From Oreohelix idahoensis (lineage: Eukaryota; Mollusca; Gastropoda; Stylommatophora; Oreohelicidae), in assembly GCA_024509875.1 (NCBI GenBank), contig JAMPIV010010585.1, positions 558,001-622,000 of the forward strand: a stretch of DNA of 64,000 nucleotides, in the 5' to 3' direction. Numbering within the stretch: the first letter of the stretch is position 1; each line of letters opens with the position of its first letter. A model generated the notes under the pieces. It did no database searches, was not told the origin of the DNA, and saw nothing but the letters and a program-made list of their open reading frames with translations. Both the position numbers and the translations under genes were made by a program. This document shows, piece by piece, positions 30,990 to 40,523 of this stretch.

Positions 30990-33900
30990 TGTCGTGAAAC
31001 ATTCTAAATCCACATATATAAATTAAAAGGTAAATGTAAAGCCTAACACATAAATTCAATAAAAGGAAAGAGAAATGGTAAAAGTGATAGTAAAGCCTAC
31101 TGCATCACTACACGCTTTCTACAATAAAACGTGTACTGTATTTCTAAGAAAACCTTGAGCTAGGCACACTGCGTAATGACCTAAATTAATACTTCCATTA
31201 ATTTCATTTTATACACTACGTTAACATAAACGGAAAGACAGATGAACTTAGGATAGAGAGAGGGAGGGCTGAAAGCAGGAACGCATGCAACACGAACACG
31301 CGTCTCGCGATATACAATTAATGCCACCCTCCCCACGCGAAAGGCCAGAGGCACTAACTTTTTTTTCAAATAGACCGTGATAAAAAACACTACAACTACG
31401 AGAGTTAGGTTTAAAAACCTGAAAAACGCTTATTAGGAAACATGACATTATACTGGTTTACGTTTGAAAGCCTGACAGTACAGCAGACACCCTAAAAGTT
31501 TGGAAGTGAGGTGGTGGTAATTGCACGACTATCCTAGAAGAAAATACATATTTTGAACGCCGCTACTTAGCTCCCTTAAAACTTATATATTTGGGTTCCT
31601 TAGGACTTGCTGACAAAGAATATATTAAGTGTTACGCAAATAGTCTAGGAATTAACAAATTATAGCCAAAAGAAAATAGTGAGGGTGTCAGACAACACAA
31701 AAAAAATAATCGCACAGTGGCATGTTTTGAAACCACTATTTTACGGGAAATGGGCCACCATGTAAAATCCTATTTGATTGGATAGAAGTAAATGTAAGGC
31801 TAAACACGATTAGTCGGACTTCAAATACTAATTCTTTGTTGTTAGGGGAAACGGTGGTAAGGGTACTTTTTTTGAAAAGCTGTGTAAACATGGCCCGATT
31901 GGTTAGACCCGCCAATATAGTCAATTAAGAGCGTCAGTTCAGTGCCACATTTTAAAATAAACTTACTAAGAAACAGTGCGTTGAGAGCCAGATCATATTT
32001 TTCTAAATAAAAGTCTGGGACAGAGGCAGATCGGAATTTGTGCCATTATTCATCGCCAGTCAACTTATCTGTGTATTATTTCCATGAATTGTGGTAAGCT
32101 TGATATATTCGATATCTTTTTAATGAAAATTGAATGTAAATTGATAATTTATGTCTGTATATGTGCGTGGTTCAGTAGCAAACATGAGGCAAGGCCTAGA
32201 TACTGCTCCAACCTGAACATGACGTGTCGGAGAAAAGTAAAACTGCATGGAATTGCCAAACAGTACACTGACACCTATCTTATTGACTAGATAGAACTAA
32301 TGCTGGAATTGCAGAGGCGTAGTAACCATTTAGGAGGAGAATACTGGTGTAAATTGTTCCAGATGAAGCTAGCAGTTGGCCTACCGCTCTGAACTCAGTG
32401 TTTGTTATGTATTGCGTTCAGTGTGGAAATAGATTATAAATTAGTTATGAAGTAGGAGGTACCACCTTCTTGTTTCAGGGACTGTGGTCCTAGTTATTGA
32501 AGCAGCACCTGGTCTGAGTTTTGCTGAAATCCAGAGGCTGACAGCATACTCCTTGGTCCAGATAGCGACCAGTGAGGTGTCTCCAGAACACAGGAAGCAA
32601 TCGAGCAGAGGAGTCTTTTCCTGCCGCCATCACGAAAGATAAGCTTCTGTGGCCAGAGTAGCTCAACATTATGTGCCCCCTCAAAAATTGACATTTTGTT
32701 AACCTTTAGCACGCTGCATAAAAATTCAGAAAACTTGCCCAACCACTGCATTCTTTTTCACAACGCCCCATTTTTATAGTGGGTGACTTGTAAATTCTAT
32801 AGTTTTTTTGTTTTTTGGTCAATTGCTCTAATTTTTAGATTGTATAGAAATGAATGAATGATGAATCTGATGATATAAAATTTGTTTGTGTACATGTTAG
32901 ATGTGATAGGAAGAGAGGAAAGGAAAGATGAAAAAAACGAAAAAAATAAAAAAAAAATAAAAAAATTTTTTTTTTTTAAATTTTAAAATTAAAAAAAAAA
33001 ATTAAAAAAATGACCAACAAACGAAGAGTCCATATCCCTTGCATCTCAGTGAAATTCATTTGACCAATAGAGCAATACAAATCAAATGACGATCTTTTCG
33101 TTACACCCATCATCAGTAGCAAAGCAACAAACTCCCTAGCCAGCCGTGACATTCGGCCGTAATCCTATTTTTTTTCCGATATTCCTAATCCTAACCCCAA
33201 AAATTATACATACTTGAAAGGCCATTTTACTTTCGTTTCCATCTTAGCCATCAAACATATTCTGAGAACCGATTTCAGCGCTTATAAAGACAAAAATTTC
33301 ATCCCCACCGCATGGCGTCAGAATACAATAAAATTAGAGCGAAATGGCCGCGCGTCTGATGCCGATTCATTTCGATTTAAAAAATTTACAAAAAATAAAC
33401 GCGGATACACCCATCACTTTTTTAAGATCGGAAACGGAAGCTAACTCTCTTGCATATAAAATTACAACTTAACATCCGGGGCTGAAAATCACGTGTACAC
33501 AAGTCCTCATGCTAGAAACGGTGACAGCCGCAAGGCGAGACATATCGCCTCCAGCTGGCAGAACATAGGTTGCGTTCGGCGATATGTCTCGCCGGCAGAG
33601 TGCTAAAGGTTAAACACAGAGGGACAATTAATTGGTTCAAATGACAGGAACTGTGAACTTTTCCCAATACTATTTCCCCGATAATCAAACACTTGAAGTC
33701 ATGATGAAAAACAACAACCAAGCTTGAACAAAACCAGTATTACCTCATATTACTACTGCACAAATTACACACATAGAATAATAATAATAAACTATATCAA
33801 TACAAAGTTCATATATATAAACTGTGTACATAATACTTGTAATTACATTTGATTGTGATTCCTGGTTCACTGTGTAGTTGAATCAGGATACCCATTATTG

Positions 33901-34248
33901 AAAGAATTAATACATATATTTTTTAAACTTAAACACTTGACTCATTTAAGATAGTCTTATAGAGTGTTATATGTGTGTGAGTGTCACAGTGTTGTAAGTG
34001 TTGTGGAATAAATTAAATTGTTTATCTGTCTGTTGTTGTTGTGACTTACACTTCATCATTTTCATAACCCTAGACATTTAACGTAGTCATCACAATATTC
34101 CAGAATAATTCTGACTGAGGTATATATGTGGTAGCAAGTAAGGTCATCTGTAATACACCACACTTATTAGATACAGATACCTTCACAGCTGATCTCAGTC
34201 AGTACACTAAGTCCCCTATAAATATTTATAACATCCCACTTTACCACA
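30990..34248 (+). repeat. 5' LTR of element 2
   Basis: It runs TGTCGTGAAAC...TTTACCACA. The length is 3259 bp including a 907-bp TTAA element plus its TTAA duplication, so the LTR proper is 2348 bp. It lacks about 76 bp present in the 3' LTR (40612-40698) and in the solo LTR, a private deletion near 31084. Confidence 0.93.
32703..33609. mobile_element. TTAA-target (piggyBac-like) non-autonomous transposon
   Basis: It is absent from the otherwise matching 3' LTR, where TTAA stands alone (42679-42682). The ends are inverted repeats CCTTTAGCACGCTGC and CCTTTAGCACTCTGCC, flanked by TTAA on both sides (32699-32702 and 33610-33613). A second inverted pair GGCGAGACATATCGCC / GGCGATATGTCTCGCC lies near the right end (33535-33590). 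It has no transposase. TTAA targeting points to the piggyBac superfamily. Confidence 0.88.
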
Positions 34249-34251
34249 TAT

Positions 34252-34278
34252 ATTGGGGTCCTGTCCGGGATTTTGAAT
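34252..34278 (+). promoter_or_regulatory. primer-binding site of element 2
   Basis: A few bases after the 5' LTR comes TTGGGGTCCTGTCCGGGA, then TTTTGAA. The reverse complement reads TTCAAAATCCCGG...CCCCA, like the T-loop, T-stem and acceptor of a tRNA ending in CCA. The spacing is one base longer than standard, so the tRNA is not named (a tRNA-Pro-like end is nearest). Confidence 0.6.
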
Positions 34279-34453
34279 CTTTCCCTATTATAAATATTGG
34301 GGGTAATTCACTTCAGGGAATAATAAAAATTAAAAAGGTATCCTTGGGTGAAAATAAATAACGTTGAGCTCTCAGTGCCTGTGGTTGTCATTGGATATTT
34401 AGTTAGAGATTGAATTGTTTAGTTAGATATTGTTTACATTTACCTGTTAGAAA

Positions 34454-36550
34454 ATGGCGGACCTGGCCAAATTTCGATCTGCTGCTGTGCAGACTGCGAA
34501 AGAGTTAGGAATGGACGGGCAAATTATGATTGCTTATGTCACTGCTGAATGTGACAAATATATTGAACGTGAGGAAAGAAGATTTGAGGCTGAAAGAAAG
34601 TTAGAGGCTGAAAAAGAAATTAAGAGGTGGCAGATTGAGGCTGAGGCTAAGAGGTTGCAGATTGAGGCTGACAAAGAGGCTAAAGCATTGGAGGCAGATA
34701 GGGAGATTAAGAGGCTCCAGTTGGAAGAAAAAAAGGCAGAAAGGGAAGCCGAAGAAAAAAGATTAGCTGCAGAAAGGGAAGCCGAAGAAAAAAGATTAGC
34801 TGCAAAAAGGGAAGACAAGAGATTAGCTGCAGAGAGGGAAGCAGAAAAGGAGGAGAAAAGATTACAAAGGGAACATGAGTTACGACTAAGGGAGTTTGAG
34901 TTTCAAGGCCATGCTCCTGAAAATGGTGCCAGTCCCTTTACCTCCGATGCTACTGCTAGTCAGGGAGCCTCAGCCTCAGCTATGAATTTTCATTTAGATC
35001 ATTTTGTTGAGAAAGAAGATGATATCGAGAGCTATCTAAATAGATATGAACTATTAGCTACCACGTATGGGTTAGAGAGAGAAAGGTGGAGCTTAAAGTT
35101 ATCTCAAGGGCTTCGTGGGGCAGCTTATGAAGTTTTTGCCAAAATGAGCAGAGGTGATCAAGAAAATTATGACATGCTAAAGCAGGCTCTTTTGTTAAGA
35201 TATGAAAAGAACGCAGAATTTTATAGGAAAAAATTTAGGAATGCTAAACTACTGTCAGGTGAAACCTATCACCAGTTCTCTGCACGGTTAGAGACATACT
35301 TGGAGAAATGGACTTCTCTGGGGAAAACCCAAGATCTTAAGGAAATGGTCCTTATAGAACAATTAAGAGAGTCCATGGCTCCAGACCTGAGAAAGTTTCT
35401 CATGGAACAAGGTGCAGAGAGGCTGGGTGAGTTGCTAAATGTTGCTGAAAGGTATCAAGCAGCTCAGGCAGAGGTATCAGGTAATAAAAAGAAACAGGTA
35501 GAAAATTTTAAGGCACCACAGAACTTTAATAAATTTGATCCTAGAGATCAAAACAAAAGTAAGCACCAGTTTGATAGGCCACGGTATGACAATAAAAATA
35601 AAACCCCACAATTCGATGAAAGGAAATCTGATGAAAGAAAATCTTTCAACCAAGGAAGGAGGTGGTGTAAGAATTGTCAGATGAACAATCATGACACTGA
35701 CCGTTGCAGAAGGAACCCTATAGTTATGGCCACCCTTCAGGTCAGGTCGACCTCAAGAAAGGAGGAGGATATTCTGATAGATACCACTCCAGATGAGATG
35801 AGGAAGGCACAGGCTGGGGATAAGACCCTCAAGCCTTGTTTTAGGAAATTGTCAACTTGTCATACAACTCCAGGCAAGGGAGATTTTTACATGAAAAACA
35901 AGTTGATTTACAGGAAGGCCGGAACTAGATCCAATGGTCACGGACAGTTGGTTCTTCCAAAGGCATATAGGGCAGACTTAATAAGGAGCCTACATGTGAA
36001 ACAAGATGGGGACCATGAGAAAATAGGTACCATCATCCAAAAGGTGGCTCACAATTATTATTGGCCCAAGGCAAGGTGGGACATTGAGAATTTTGTAGAA
36101 AGGTGTAGCATAGCACATGAGGGAACACCCACAAGTGGGAACATTGATCAGGACCTGGACACGCCACGGGGCAAACTTAGGCCTGACAATACAAAGAAAA
36201 ATAAATTTGATAAAGTGGACCAAATGGAATGGGAAGCCCCTTTTCACGGACAAGCTTCAATTAACTGTTTTACAATGGCCACTATGCAGAGAGTGCAAAA
36301 AGATGTCTTACCCCAGGATAAGCCGAAAATCCCTCAATCGGACTTATGTAAACTGGAGGAAGAAGATGTAGAGAGGAAATCTCTCATCAAGAATTCTAAG
36401 GGGGGAGAAAGCCCCAAGAAAAGAATTGGTAGCGGTCGTTTTGTGAATGATAATTCTGGGAAGAAAAATCATCACTATAGCGCTTTGAGTGGAAGAGACC
36501 ATACCGGTGCATGGACAAAGAGGTCCACAAAATTAAAGGTCCATATGTAA
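34454..36550 (+). CDS. Gag plus remnant integrase zinc domain, element 2
   Basis: The 698-codon frame starts at MADLAKFRSA, 206 bp after the LTR. Residues 40-155 are an Ala/Glu/Lys/Arg-rich coiled-coil-like region with repeated EAEEKRLAAERE units. A gag core follows (YELLATTYGLERERWSLKLSQ, similar to element 1), then a CCHC zinc knuckle C-x2-C-x4-H-x4-C near residues 402-415, which binds RNA. Protease should come next, but the frame jumps from the knuckle to the linker just before integrase (CFRKLST). A degraded HHCC domain follows (NYYWPKARWDIENFVERC), and then non-family sequence where the DDE core should be. The frame stays open across both losses. It overlaps the next frame (36511) by 40 bp in the -1 register. 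Confidence 0.83.
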   Translation: MADLAKFRSAAVQTAKELGMDGQIMIAYVTAECDKYIEREERRFEAERKLEAEKEIKRWQIEAEAKRLQIEADKEAKALEADREIKRLQLEEKKAEREAEEKRLAAEREAEEKRLAAKREDKRLAAEREAEKEEKRLQREHELRLREFEFQGHAPENGASPFTSDATASQGASASAMNFHLDHFVEKEDDIESYLNRYELLATTYGLERERWSLKLSQGLRGAAYEVFAKMSRGDQENYDMLKQALLLRYEKNAEFYRKKFRNAKLLSGETYHQFSARLETYLEKWTSLGKTQDLKEMVLIEQLRESMAPDLRKFLMEQGAERLGELLNVAERYQAAQAEVSGNKKKQVENFKAPQNFNKFDPRDQNKSKHQFDRPRYDNKNKTPQFDERKSDERKSFNQGRRWCKNCQMNNHDTDRCRRNPIVMATLQVRSTSRKEEDILIDTTPDEMRKAQAGDKTLKPCFRKLSTCHTTPGKGDFYMKNKLIYRKAGTRSNGHGQLVLPKAYRADLIRSLHVKQDGDHEKIGTIIQKVAHNYYWPKARWDIENFVERCSIAHEGTPTSGNIDQDLDTPRGKLRPDNTKKNKFDKVDQMEWEAPFHGQASINCFTMATMQRVQKDVLPQDKPKIPQSDLCKLEEEDVERKSLIKNSKGGESPKKRIGSGRFVNDNSGKKNHHYSALSGRDHTGAWTKRSTKLKVHM

Positions 36551-37716
36551 CGCTGTTAAGAACGTGGACTGATGAAAAGGCAGAGGAAAATATTACATAC
36601 TCATACCAATATGTGAATGAGCTGACCACTCGTTTAAAAACTGGCTGGAAACTTGCCAATGAAAATTTGAGACAAGCCAGGAAGAAACATGCTGCCTATT
36701 TCAACAGGAAGGCTAAAGACAGAGATTTGGCTGTGGGAGAGAAGGTACTGCTTCTTCTACCCGGTAGTCAAAATAAGTTACAAATTGGATGGCAAGGTCC
36801 ATATACAGTTCTAGAGAAGGTGTCTAGAACCAATTATAAGATAGATAAGAAGGGGAAAGAAAAAATCTATCATGTGAATCTCCTGAAGAAATATTTGGAA
36901 AGAGAACATCAGGAAGAGACACACTTGTTGACCTTGTCCATTGCAATGGAGATGAAAAAGAAACCACTTTCATCATTTGAATATCCATTACACCCCTGTG
37001 AGACAGCGGCACAGGTGAAAATCAGTACACATTTAACGAAAAATCAGAAAGAGAGAGTGCAACAGGTTCTAGATAATCATACAGAGGTGTTAACGGACAG
37101 ACCGGGGCATACAAACTTATTGGAATATGATATGAAACTGATAGACCCCACACCTGTCTGTATGAAACCCTATTCGATTCCTTTTGCTAAGGAGAAAGCT
37201 TTGAAGGAAGAGATAGACTATTTGTTGAAGGAAGGAATTATTTCACACAGTGAATCTTCGTATAGTTCCAGTGTTGTACTCTTAAGGAAACCCTCTGGAG
37301 AACATAGACTCTGTATAGATTACAGGAGACTGAATGCTATTACAGAAGGACAGGTGGATCCATTGCCGGACACAAATCAGCTGTTTGCCAGGCTAAATAA
37401 AGCTAAATATTTCTCAAAAGTGGATCTGAGTAAAGGATACTATCAGATTCCAGTAAAGCCTGAGGTTAGACCATACCTAGCTTTTAGTACCTCAGAGGGA
37501 CACTATGAGTTTAACAGATTGCCATTTGGATTGAAGAATGCGCCTAGTGTCTTCTCTAGAATGATGAGAAAATTATTGGACCCTCTGAATAATCCATGCA
37601 TCACAAATTTCATGGATGATATCCTTATAGCAACAGAAACATTTGAGGAACACATTGACTCTCTGGAGAGAAGCGAATTTAACAGCCCGACCAACCAAAT
37701 GTTGCGTTGGATGTAA
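36511..37716 (+). pseudogene. integrase C-terminus and reverse transcriptase of element 2
   Basis: The first ~130 residues match the integrase C-terminal domain of element 1 (GEKVLLLLPGSQNKLQIGWQ, then YHVNLLKKYLE). RT follows directly: LCIDYRRLNAIT, YFSKVDLSKGYYQIPV (first Asp), FNRLPFGLKNAPSVF and the catalytic FMDDILIAT. This order, IN then RT, is direct evidence for the Gmr1-type arrangement. A frameshift near 37665-37675 truncates the frame. The next frame (37643-37867) continues with ANLTARPTKCCVG and ELEFLGHTV, then is cut by the LINE at 37868. As found, the enzyme is not complete. Confidence 0.88.
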
Positions 37717-37867
37717 AGAATTAGAATTCTTGGGACACACAGTCCATCAGGGAAACATTACCCCTGACCCCAAGAATTTAGAGAAACTAAAGAAAGCCCC
37801 GAGACCACAAACCAAGAAAGACGTGAGATCCTTTGTCTCATTATGTGGTTTCTACCAAAAGTATATC

Positions 37868-39879
37868 TTACTTACTTACTTAGTCGTTCCCCTTCTACCG
37901 TGAGGTGTAGAGGTTTGGAAGAGAGAGCGCCAGACCATTCTATCAGCTGTCTTCTTCCTGGCCTGGTTCGACTCTAGTCCTCGGTCCTTCAAAGACTGTC
38001 CAATGTTGTCCTCCCAGTGGACTCTGGGTCGTCCTGGAGGTCTGGATCCCTGGCTCTTTGTTTCCCATGCTTGTCGTGGTAGCCGATCTTCTCCCATTCT
38101 GCAGACATGGCCAAACCATCTTAGTTGGGACTGTTCTATTTGGGTCTGCAGCGGTTGGGATTTTAGGCCTTGACGGATTGTCTGGTTGCGGACCATGTCT
38201 CTTCTTGTTACTTCAACCACTTTCCTCAGATACCTCATTTCTGAGGTTTGGATCTGGCTTTTGTGGGTTGTAGTCATTGCCCATGACTCGCATCCATATG
38301 TTAAGACTGGGACATAGGTGGAGCGATATACAGCCATCTTCGTTTTCTTACCAACCTCTTTCTTACTGAGGAATCCACGATTTATGGCCTGAAAAAGTCT
38401 CCCAGCCGCTGCTTTTCGAGTGGCCAACTCTTCTTTGATGCCTCCCTTTCGGTCTATAATAGCTCCGAGATATTTAAAGTGGTCGACCTGCTCCAGGCCC
38501 TGTTCTCCCAACTTAATCTGATGTTTTCTTTCTTCTCGTGATATCACCATGGATTTTGTTTTAGAGCTGCTTATGACCATCCCTCTCTTCTCCAGCTCTT
38601 CCTTCCAGACTTGCAGGTTGGATTGGAGATGTGCCTCTGATTTAGCAATCAGGGCAACATCATCAGCAAATGTCAGCTCCGAAATATAGACCTGTCTCAT
38701 CTTCCAGTACCCCACTGAATACTTTCTTGTTCTCTCCTTACATGCCTTGATGACATCGTCCATAAGGAGTATGAAGAGGTAAGGTGATAGAATATCACCT
38801 TGTCTTACACCAGTGGTGGTCCTGAACTCTTCTGACTTATGGTTTGCTGTCCTCACATAATTTCTGCAAGACTTGTAGAAGCTCTGTATAGCATGAATCA
38901 GAGGTGCTGGAATATTCTTCCTTGCCAAACAGTCCCAAAGTTTGCTCCAGGGGACCCTGTCAAACGCCTTTTCCAGATCTATGAAACAAAGATGGATCTC
39001 ACTTTTATACTCAAGGGCCTTTTCACTCAGCTGTCTGAGTGTGAAGATTTGGTCTTGAGTACTTCGGTTTGCTCGGAATCCGCACTGGACCTCATCCAAT
39101 TGTGGCTCAGCTAGGCGTCGGAGTCTCTGCTCTAGGATTCTAGAGTAGATTTTACCAGGGACACTGAGAAGGGATATGCCTCTATGGTTTCCACATTGTC
39201 GATTGTCACCCTTTTTGAAAATTGGTGTTATGATGGCAATCTCCCAATCCTTTGGTATGGTCTTGTTGCACCATGCTACCTGTAGGACCTTTAAGAGTAA
39301 TAGGTCGCCTGATGCTCCCATGTACTTAACCATTTCTGGTGTTATACCATCATGCCCTGCTGCTTTGCCCATCTTGATTTTCTCTAGTGCTGCCCTCAGT
39401 TCTTCCATCTTTATGTCATCTTCACCATCATTGGTTTTCTCTTCTGTGCTAGTGGTTAGCATTTCTGATGCTTCACCATGCTCACCATCCAGGAGTTCTG
39501 AGAAATATTCTTTCCATCTTTCCATTACTTCCTTCGGGGCAGTAAGCAATTTGCCTTGCTTGTCCTTTATAAATTTGAGAGGGCATTGTTTTTCTTTCCT
39601 CATGTTCTTTAGGGTCTTATAGAACAATTTCTGGTTTTCTTGTGCATCTTTTTCTAGCTTTTCTCCAAATTCTTCCCAGGACTTCTGTTTTGCTGCTAGC
39701 ACTTTGTTCTTTGCTTCTGTTCTGAGTGTCACATATTCTCTATATTTTTCCATTTGTCCTGTTGTGTTTTTAGCTCCTAAGTATTGTTTCCATGTCATTT
39801 TCTTCTCTCTTATTTTCTCTTTGACTTCCTCTGTCCACCAAGGTGTCCTCTTTCTCTGGTTCCCAAGTCGGACTTCACC
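37868..39879 (-). mobile_element. 5'-truncated LINE inserted in element 2
   Basis: The insertion is bounded by AAAGTATATC (37858-37867 and 39880-39889). The minus-strand 3' end is (AAGT)n. The codons of gypsy RNase H resume exactly after the second copy of the duplication. The element lacks endonuclease and starts in the linker before RT. Confidence 0.93.
37876..39879 (-). CDS. LINE reverse transcriptase, long intact frame
   Basis: The open frame of 676 codons extends a few codons into the host gypsy sequence. LINE-derived residues begin at about GEVRLGNQRKR. RT motifs are intact: GKAAGHDGITPEMVK, CGNHRGISLLSVPGK, CGFRANRSTQDQI, CFIDLEKAFDRVPWSKLW (first Asp), GVRQGDILSPYLFI and LTFADDVALIAKSEA (Asp pair). 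The thumb YLGAII and the C-terminal SQLRWFGHVCRMGEDRLPRQ follow. There is no RNase H. The absence of stops or frameshifts over 2 kb implies a young insertion. It is 5'-truncated and so cannot retrotranspose by itself. An internally deleted relative is at 29276-30109. Confidence 0.88.
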   Translation of the reverse strand, partial: GEVRLGNQRKRTPWWTEEVKEKIREKKMTWKQYLGAKNTTGQMEKYREYVTLRTEAKNKVLAAKQKSWEEFGEKLEKDAQENQKLFYKTLKNMRKEKQCPLKFIKDKQGKLLTAPKEVMERWKEYFSELLDGEHGEASEMLTTSTEEKTNDGEDDIKMEELRAALEKIKMGKAAGHDGITPEMVKYMGASGDLLLLKVLQVAWCNKTIPKDWEIAIITPIFKKGDNRQCGNHRGISLLSVPGKIYSRILEQRLRRLAEPQLDEVQCGFRANRSTQDQIFTLRQLSEKALEYKSEIHLCFIDLEKAFDRVPWSKLWDCLARKNIPAPLIHAIQSFYKSCRNYVRTANHKSEEFRTTTGVRQGDILSPYLFILLMDDVIKACKERTRKYSVGYWKMRQVYISELTFADDVALIAKSEAHLQSNLQVWKEELEKRGMVISSSKTKSMVISREERKHQIKLGEQGLEQVDHFKYLGAIIDRKGGIKEELATRKAAAGRLFQAINRGFLSKKEVGKKTKMAVYRSTYVPVLTYGCESWAMTTTHKSQIQTSEMRYLRKVVEVTRRDMVRNQTIRQGLKSQPLQTQIEQSQLRWFGHVCRMGEDRLPRQAWETKSQGSRPPGRPRVHWEDNIGQSLKDRGLESNQARKKTADRMVWRSLFQTSTPHGRRGTTK

Positions 39880-39884
39880 AAAGT

Positions 39885-40453
39885 ATATCAAAAACTTTAA
39901 TTCCATATGTGCACCGTTAACTGATTTGACCCGTAAAGGAAATCCAGATCGAATTACATGGACACCACAATGTGCATTAGCTTACCAGGAATTGAAGGAA
40001 AAGCTCACAAGCAAACCTATTTTGAAATTACCTGACTTAAGTCAAGAATTCATTGTAAGGACGGATGCCAGTAATATTGGTTTAGGTGCGACTCTGCTAC
40101 AGAAATCAGATGCATTGGATGGGGAATTAAGCCCAGTGGCATATGCTAGCAGAAAGTTGAATAAAGCTGAAACCAGCTACTCAACTAGCGAAAAAGAATG
40201 TCTTCCAGTAATATGGGCGATAAAGAAATTCAATATTTATCTGTATGGGAAGGCATTTAAGTTGCAAACAGATCACAAACCCTTGTCGTTTCTAGCGCAG
40301 GCTAGACATGAAAATTCTAGATTACTCCGTTGGTCATTACTGATGCAGCCATTTGAGTTTAGCATAGAGTATATATCTGGAAAGACAAATCTGGGAGCGG
40401 ATTTTTTAAGCTGCCATCCATGTGATGATAATCACCGTAAGCCCCAGAACTAA
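39885..40453 (+). pseudogene. RNase H domain of gypsy element 2
   Basis: The continuation of pol after the LINE insertion. The connection domain (FNSICAPLTDLTRKG) leads into RNase H, which removes RNA from the RNA-DNA hybrid: FIVRTDASNIGLGATLLQ (Asp), TSYSTSEKECLPVIWAIKKF (Glu), LQTDHKPLSF (Asp), and GADFLSC near the end, where related elements usually have ADxLSR. The frame ends at TAA about 70 bp before the polypurine tract. It is cut off from its RT by the LINE, hence pseudogene. Confidence 0.87.
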
Positions 40454-40508
40454 TAATAAATTTCTCTATGTGTATATAGAATTATAGACTGACATATAAC
40501 GTCTGTTT

Positions 40509-40523
40509 TAAGAGGGGAGAATT
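40509..40523 (+). promoter_or_regulatory. polypurine tract of element 2
   Basis: TAAGAGGGGAGAATT lies directly against the 3' LTR start. This is the standard primer site for plus-strand synthesis. Confidence 0.75.

Noticed and set aside
36240..36510. Integrase catalytic core in element 2
   Set aside because: I searched the frame between the zinc domain and the C-terminal domain and found no D...D...E arrangement or family motifs.
35000..40453. Endogenous retrovirus with envelope gene
   Set aside because: No envelope-like frame (signal peptide, cleavage site, membrane anchor) lies between RNase H and the 3' LTR. Only about 70 bp separate them.
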